From Halomonas litopenaei (GTDB taxonomy: Bacteria; Pseudomonadota; Gammaproteobacteria; Pseudomonadales; Halomonadaceae), in contig NZ_PXNS01000002.1 of assembly GCF_003045775.1 (NCBI RefSeq), positions 62,001-126,000 of the forward strand: a DNA stretch of 64,000 bases. Reading direction: 5' to 3'. The translations under genes and the position numbers were made by a program. The notes beneath the pieces are model-generated. The model worked only from the letters and a program-made list of their open reading frames with translations, was not told where the DNA came from and did not search any database. This document shows, piece after piece, positions 61,035 through 64,000 of this stretch (position 1 is its first letter; every line of letters starts with the position of its first letter).

Positions 61035-62370
61035 ACGCAATAGTCTCCGTCTGCGCCTGCTGGTCAGCCTCGGGGCGGTGTCCCTACTGGTCATGGGATT
61101 GACCTGGTTCATGCATGGCCTGCTGCTGCGCGAGACCGCGCGGGACTTTCTGGGTGATCGACTGCGGCAGGAGGCGGAGTATCGCCTGGCGCAACTGCGT
61201 CAAGCCGCAGACCCGGTACCGGCCCCCACCTTGCCCTCGAGCCTGTCGGCCGAGGTCTTTCATCACCTGTACGTGCTCAAGCGCGGCGAGATCGTCACCA
61301 CCTCCCATCCGAGCTGGTTGTCGGCGCTGACGCCCCATCTGGATGGGCCTGACAGGTCGCTGCTGGATGTGCACCTGGAGGGGCGTCACCTGCTGGTGTT
61401 GAGGCGAACCTTTACGGTGGACGGTAGGCCTGGGGTGCTGCTCATCGGTGAATCCTTCGACAGCGTCGAGGAAGGCCTTGCGGCACTGCACTGGTGGATT
61501 GGCGCCATCGCAGGTCTGGTGCTGCTGGCTCTTTCGCTGCTTAACGGGTTGGCGGTCAATGCCGCCCTGCGGCCACTGGATCTGTTGCAGCGCCAGCTGG
61601 CCGAGCTGCGAAGTGGTCAGCGACAGCGTGTCAGAATGAAGGTGCCGCAGGAGTTCCGCCCTCTGGTCTCGCAGCTTAATCGTCTGATGGACAGCCAGGA
61701 GCGCCGATTGGTGCGTTCGCGTAACGCCGTTGCCGACCTGTCCCATGCGCTCAAGACCCCTCTGACCGCGGTGATGCAGGCGCTGCGCAGCAAGCGTGAG
61801 CTTGATAAATCCCGCCGTGAGCGTCTGCTGGAGCGGTTGACGCTGATGCAGGAGTTGATGGAGTCCCACCTGCGTCAGGCGCGTCTGGCGGGCCCCGGTG
61901 GCGGCCAGCACACCCGGGTCAAGCGGGAACTCGACCAGCTTTTTGACATGTTTCGAAGCCTGTACCCCGACAAGCGCTTCGTCATGGCCCTCGGGGACGC
62001 CGAGGATGCCTGCATCGAGATGGAGCGACAGGACTTCCTGGAAATGATCGGCATCGTGCTCGACAACGCGGGCAAGTGGGCCAACCAGTCGGTGTGGCTC
62101 GCGCTGACGTTGGGGCGATGTCTAGAACTGAAGATCCAGGATGATGGCCCCGGAGTGGCGGCGGAGTTGCTGCCGCTGTTGGGCCGGCGAGGGCAGAGGC
62201 TGGATGAAGGGCGGCCAGGCAACGGCATTGGCCTGTCGATTCTGCTTGAGCTGGTCGAACAGTACCGGGGAGAGGTCGGCTTTCAGCCGGCGCCCAGCGG
62301 TGGACTCGAGGTGACCATCCGCTTGCCGTTGGCGCTGGCGTCAACCTCCGAGAGAGAGGCCGTGCGTTAA
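61021..62370 (+). CDS. Sensor histidine kinase
   Basis: A 449-residue membrane kinase. Helix 1 is about residues 15-33 and helix 2 about 160-185, enclosing a periplasmic sensor of about 125 residues. HAMP-like linker, then the H-box VADLSHALKTPLTAVMQAL, N-box IVLDNAGKWA, and G-boxes QDDGPGVA and GNGIGLSILLELV. The start is probably TTG 61021, overlapping the regulator stop by 14 bases with AGGGG ahead. The DHp/ATPase pattern is PhoQ-like. It pairs with the adjacent response regulator. Confidence 0.9.
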   Translation: MFRIRRNSLRLRLLVSLGAVSLLVMGLTWFMHGLLLRETARDFLGDRLRQEAEYRLAQLRQAADPVPAPTLPSSLSAEVFHHLYVLKRGEIVTTSHPSWLSALTPHLDGPDRSLLDVHLEGRHLLVLRRTFTVDGRPGVLLIGESFDSVEEGLAALHWWIGAIAGLVLLALSLLNGLAVNAALRPLDLLQRQLAELRSGQRQRVRMKVPQEFRPLVSQLNRLMDSQERRLVRSRNAVADLSHALKTPLTAVMQALRSKRELDKSRRERLLERLTLMQELMESHLRQARLAGPGGGQHTRVKRELDQLFDMFRSLYPDKRFVMALGDAEDACIEMERQDFLEMIGIVLDNAGKWANQSVWLALTLGRCLELKIQDDGPGVAAELLPLLGRRGQRLDEGRPGNGIGLSILLELVEQYRGEVGFQPAPSGGLEVTIRLPLALASTSEREAVR

Positions 62371-62438
62371 GGATTCAGCTGGCTTTCAGCTTGGCGATGG
62401 AAGATGGCAGAAGTTCATCGCACAGGAAGACAGCACCC

Positions 62439-64000
62439 ATGTCGACGACACTTCTACCGCCACATCGGCTATCACGACGAGGATTCATCAAGGGAAGCGC
62501 AGCCCTGGGAATCGGCACCGCCGCCCTCGGTCTGGCGCCTGCCTGGGCCAACCCCTGGGGACAGACTTCGAGTTACCCCAAGGGGGTGGAAAGCGGTCCG
62601 GATATCTCGCTGGCCATACGTCGCCAGAGCGTGCCCATCGCTGGCCAGTCTGCACGGCCGATTACCCTCAACGGCACCAGCCCTGGCCCCCTGATCCGGC
62701 TCAAGGAAGGGCAGGACGTGACGCTGCGGGTGACCAACCTGCTGGACGAGCCCACCTCGATTCACTGGCACGGCATTCTCCTGCCGCCGGAGATGGATGG
62801 CGTCCCCGGCGTGAGCTTTGCCGGCATCATGCCGGGCGAAACCTTTACCTACCGCTTTCCCCTCCGTCAAAGCGGCACCTACTGGTACCACAGCCACTCA
62901 GGACTGCAGGAGCAGATTGGCCATGTGGGCCCCCTGGTCATCGACGCCGAACAGCGCGAACCCTTTCGCTATGACCGCGAGCACGTGCTGCTGCTGACCG
63001 ACTGGAGTTTCGAGGACCCCTCGACCATCTTCCACAACCTGAAGACCGGGGAGGGGTACTACAACTTCCAGGAGCGCACCCTGGGTGACTTCATCGCCGA
63101 TGTGGACCGTCAGGGGCTCGCCTCCACCTGGGAAGCGCGTGCCATGTGGGGCCGGATGCGCATGAGCTCCCGTGATATCGCCGATGTTACCGGCGCCACC
63201 TACACCTATCTGCTCAACGGTCATTCACCCGATGACAATTGGACTGCCCTGTTTCGCCCCGGCGAGACGCAGCGGCTACGTGTCATCAATGGCTCCGCCA
63301 TGAGCTACTTCGACGTGCGGATTCCGGGGCTCGAAATGACGGTGGTGGCGGCCGACGGCCAGCCGGTTCGGCCCGTGCCCGTCGAAGAGTTCCGCATCGG
63401 GGTGGCTGAAACCTATGACGTTCTGGTGACGCCGAAAGACGATGTGGCCTACACCATCTTTGCCGAGTCCATGGACCGAAGCGGCTTTGCCAGGGGGACC
63501 CTGGCGCCGCGTATGGGGATGGTGGCGCCGGTGCCGGAACGCCGACGTATCGCCGATCGAGGAATGGAGGCCATGGGAGCCCATGACGGCATGGATCACG
63601 GCTCGATGGCCGGTATGGATCACTCGAGCATGGCGGGCATGGATCACGGCTCGATGGCCGGTATGGATCACTCGAGCATGGCGGGCATGGATCACGGCTC
63701 GATGGCCGGTATGGATCACTCGAACATGGGCGGCATGGATCACGGCTCGATGGCCGGTATGGATCACTCGAACATGGCGGGAATGGATCACGCTCAGATG
63801 GACAGTACGGAGAGCGCCACTGGTACAGCCATGCTGCCGGTGGGCGTGGCGCAGCCAGGCTCCCGCCTCGATCAGCCTGGAATCGGCCTGGATGCCCGCG
63901 AGCGTCGTGTGCTGGTGTATCAGGACCTGAAGGCCATCGCGCCCTGGCCTGACCGTCGTCCTCCTGGTCGCGAACTCGAGCTTCATCTGACCGGTAACAT
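62439..64000 (+). CDS. copA: CopA-type multicopper oxidase, Tat-exported (3' end outside window)
   Basis: The first 520 residues of a multicopper oxidase. It begins with a twin-arginine signal (RLSRRGFIKGSAALGIGTAA). Domain 1 carries SIHWHGILLPPEMDGVPG and YWYHSHSGLQEQ, the first two copper-ligand motifs. Domain 2 follows, and residues about 384-455 form nine octapeptide Met/His repeats. The last visible frame (RRVLVYQDLKAIAPW...LHLTGN) leads toward domain 3, so the final Cys-His cluster is off the window. It follows the kinase gene by 68 bases. Such proteins oxidise or sequester Cu(I) in the periplasm. Confidence 0.95.
   Translation, partial: MSTTLLPPHRLSRRGFIKGSAALGIGTAALGLAPAWANPWGQTSSYPKGVESGPDISLAIRRQSVPIAGQSARPITLNGTSPGPLIRLKEGQDVTLRVTNLLDEPTSIHWHGILLPPEMDGVPGVSFAGIMPGETFTYRFPLRQSGTYWYHSHSGLQEQIGHVGPLVIDAEQREPFRYDREHVLLLTDWSFEDPSTIFHNLKTGEGYYNFQERTLGDFIADVDRQGLASTWEARAMWGRMRMSSRDIADVTGATYTYLLNGHSPDDNWTALFRPGETQRLRVINGSAMSYFDVRIPGLEMTVVAADGQPVRPVPVEEFRIGVAETYDVLVTPKDDVAYTIFAESMDRSGFARGTLAPRMGMVAPVPERRRIADRGMEAMGAHDGMDHGSMAGMDHSSMAGMDHGSMAGMDHSSMAGMDHGSMAGMDHSNMGGMDHGSMAGMDHSNMAGMDHAQMDSTESATGTAMLPVGVAQPGSRLDQPGIGLDARERRVLVYQDLKAIAPWPDRRPPGRELELHLTGN
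63588..63803. repeat. Nine 24-bp units encoding Met/His octapeptides in CopA
   Basis: Nine in-frame units encode GMDHGSMA or GMDHSSMA-like octapeptides. They alternate, giving a 48-bp higher-order period in the first six units; units 6 and 8 have SN, unit 9 has AQ. Each supplies two Met, one Asp and one His for copper binding. Confidence 0.92.

Noticed and set aside
63276-63986. Minus-strand frame with VIHTGHRAVIHA repeats
   Set aside because: It is the antisense reading of the CopA Met/His repeat and has no independent support.

Overview
The window is high-GC gammaproteobacterial chromosome. The gene families (BCCT and sodium-solute symporters, siderophore uptake, many TRAP and tripartite tricarboxylate carriers, sugar-acid catabolism) and the base composition suggest a Halomonas-like halophile. 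This is an inference from gene content, since no rRNA or housekeeping marker lies in the window. I saw no tRNA, rRNA, CRISPR array, prophage or intact transposase.

Layout. 1-3.3 kb: the end of an amino-acid permease, an acetamidase/formamidase, a DsbA/FrnE-type oxidoreductase and an SDR. 3.5-10.1 kb: a complete minus-strand siderophore uptake locus (TonB receptor, binding protein, two FecCD permeases, ATPase) that is unusually rich in short tandem repeats. 10.6-12 kb: an MFS carrier, then 1.1 kb with no recognisable gene. 13.1-15 kb: a sodium-solute symporter with a 42-residue membrane partner. 15.1-19.1 kb: a KdgR-like regulator, an unknown membrane protein and an OsmC-YcaO fusion. 19.5-23.9 kb: BCCT carrier, FAD amine oxidase, NTF2-like protein and XRE-cupin regulator.

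24.1-40.9 kb is a sugar/sugar-acid catabolic island built around a divergent promoter. Nine minus-strand genes (aldehyde dehydrogenase, YtfQ/R/T/YjfF-like ABC importer, enolase-superfamily enzyme, Zn-alcohol dehydrogenase, SDR, 2-hydroxyacid dehydrogenase) face a GntR regulator, a GMC oxidoreductase and a TRAP carrier on the plus strand. A 21-bp-period array of degenerate operator-like repeats, including a perfect TGGTNNNACCA site, lies between them. kduD follows.

41.3-59.7 kb holds three tripartite tricarboxylate (TTT) systems, each next to different enzymes or regulators: an RraA-like protein, a ketoglutarate-semialdehyde-type dehydrogenase with an SDR, a GntR regulator, and a GalD/PrpF-like tautomerase with a LysR regulator. 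The third TTT system has TctA and TctB fused. Between them lie decayed small modules: a vapB-like antitoxin remnant without vapC, and a DUF4160 gene broken by one in-frame stop next to an intact DUF2442 gene. 59.8-64 kb is a copper module: cupredoxin, two-component pair and a Met/His-rich CopA oxidase that runs off the window.

The most distinctive non-gene structure is a dispersed 141-bp palindromic element. There are four full copies and one deleted remnant. It has imperfect 17-bp terminal inverted repeats and, in the two best copies, TA duplications inside CTAG, as expected of an IS630-mobilised MITE. Two copies start exactly at a TAG stop codon, and two oppositely oriented copies bracket the 24-40 kb island.
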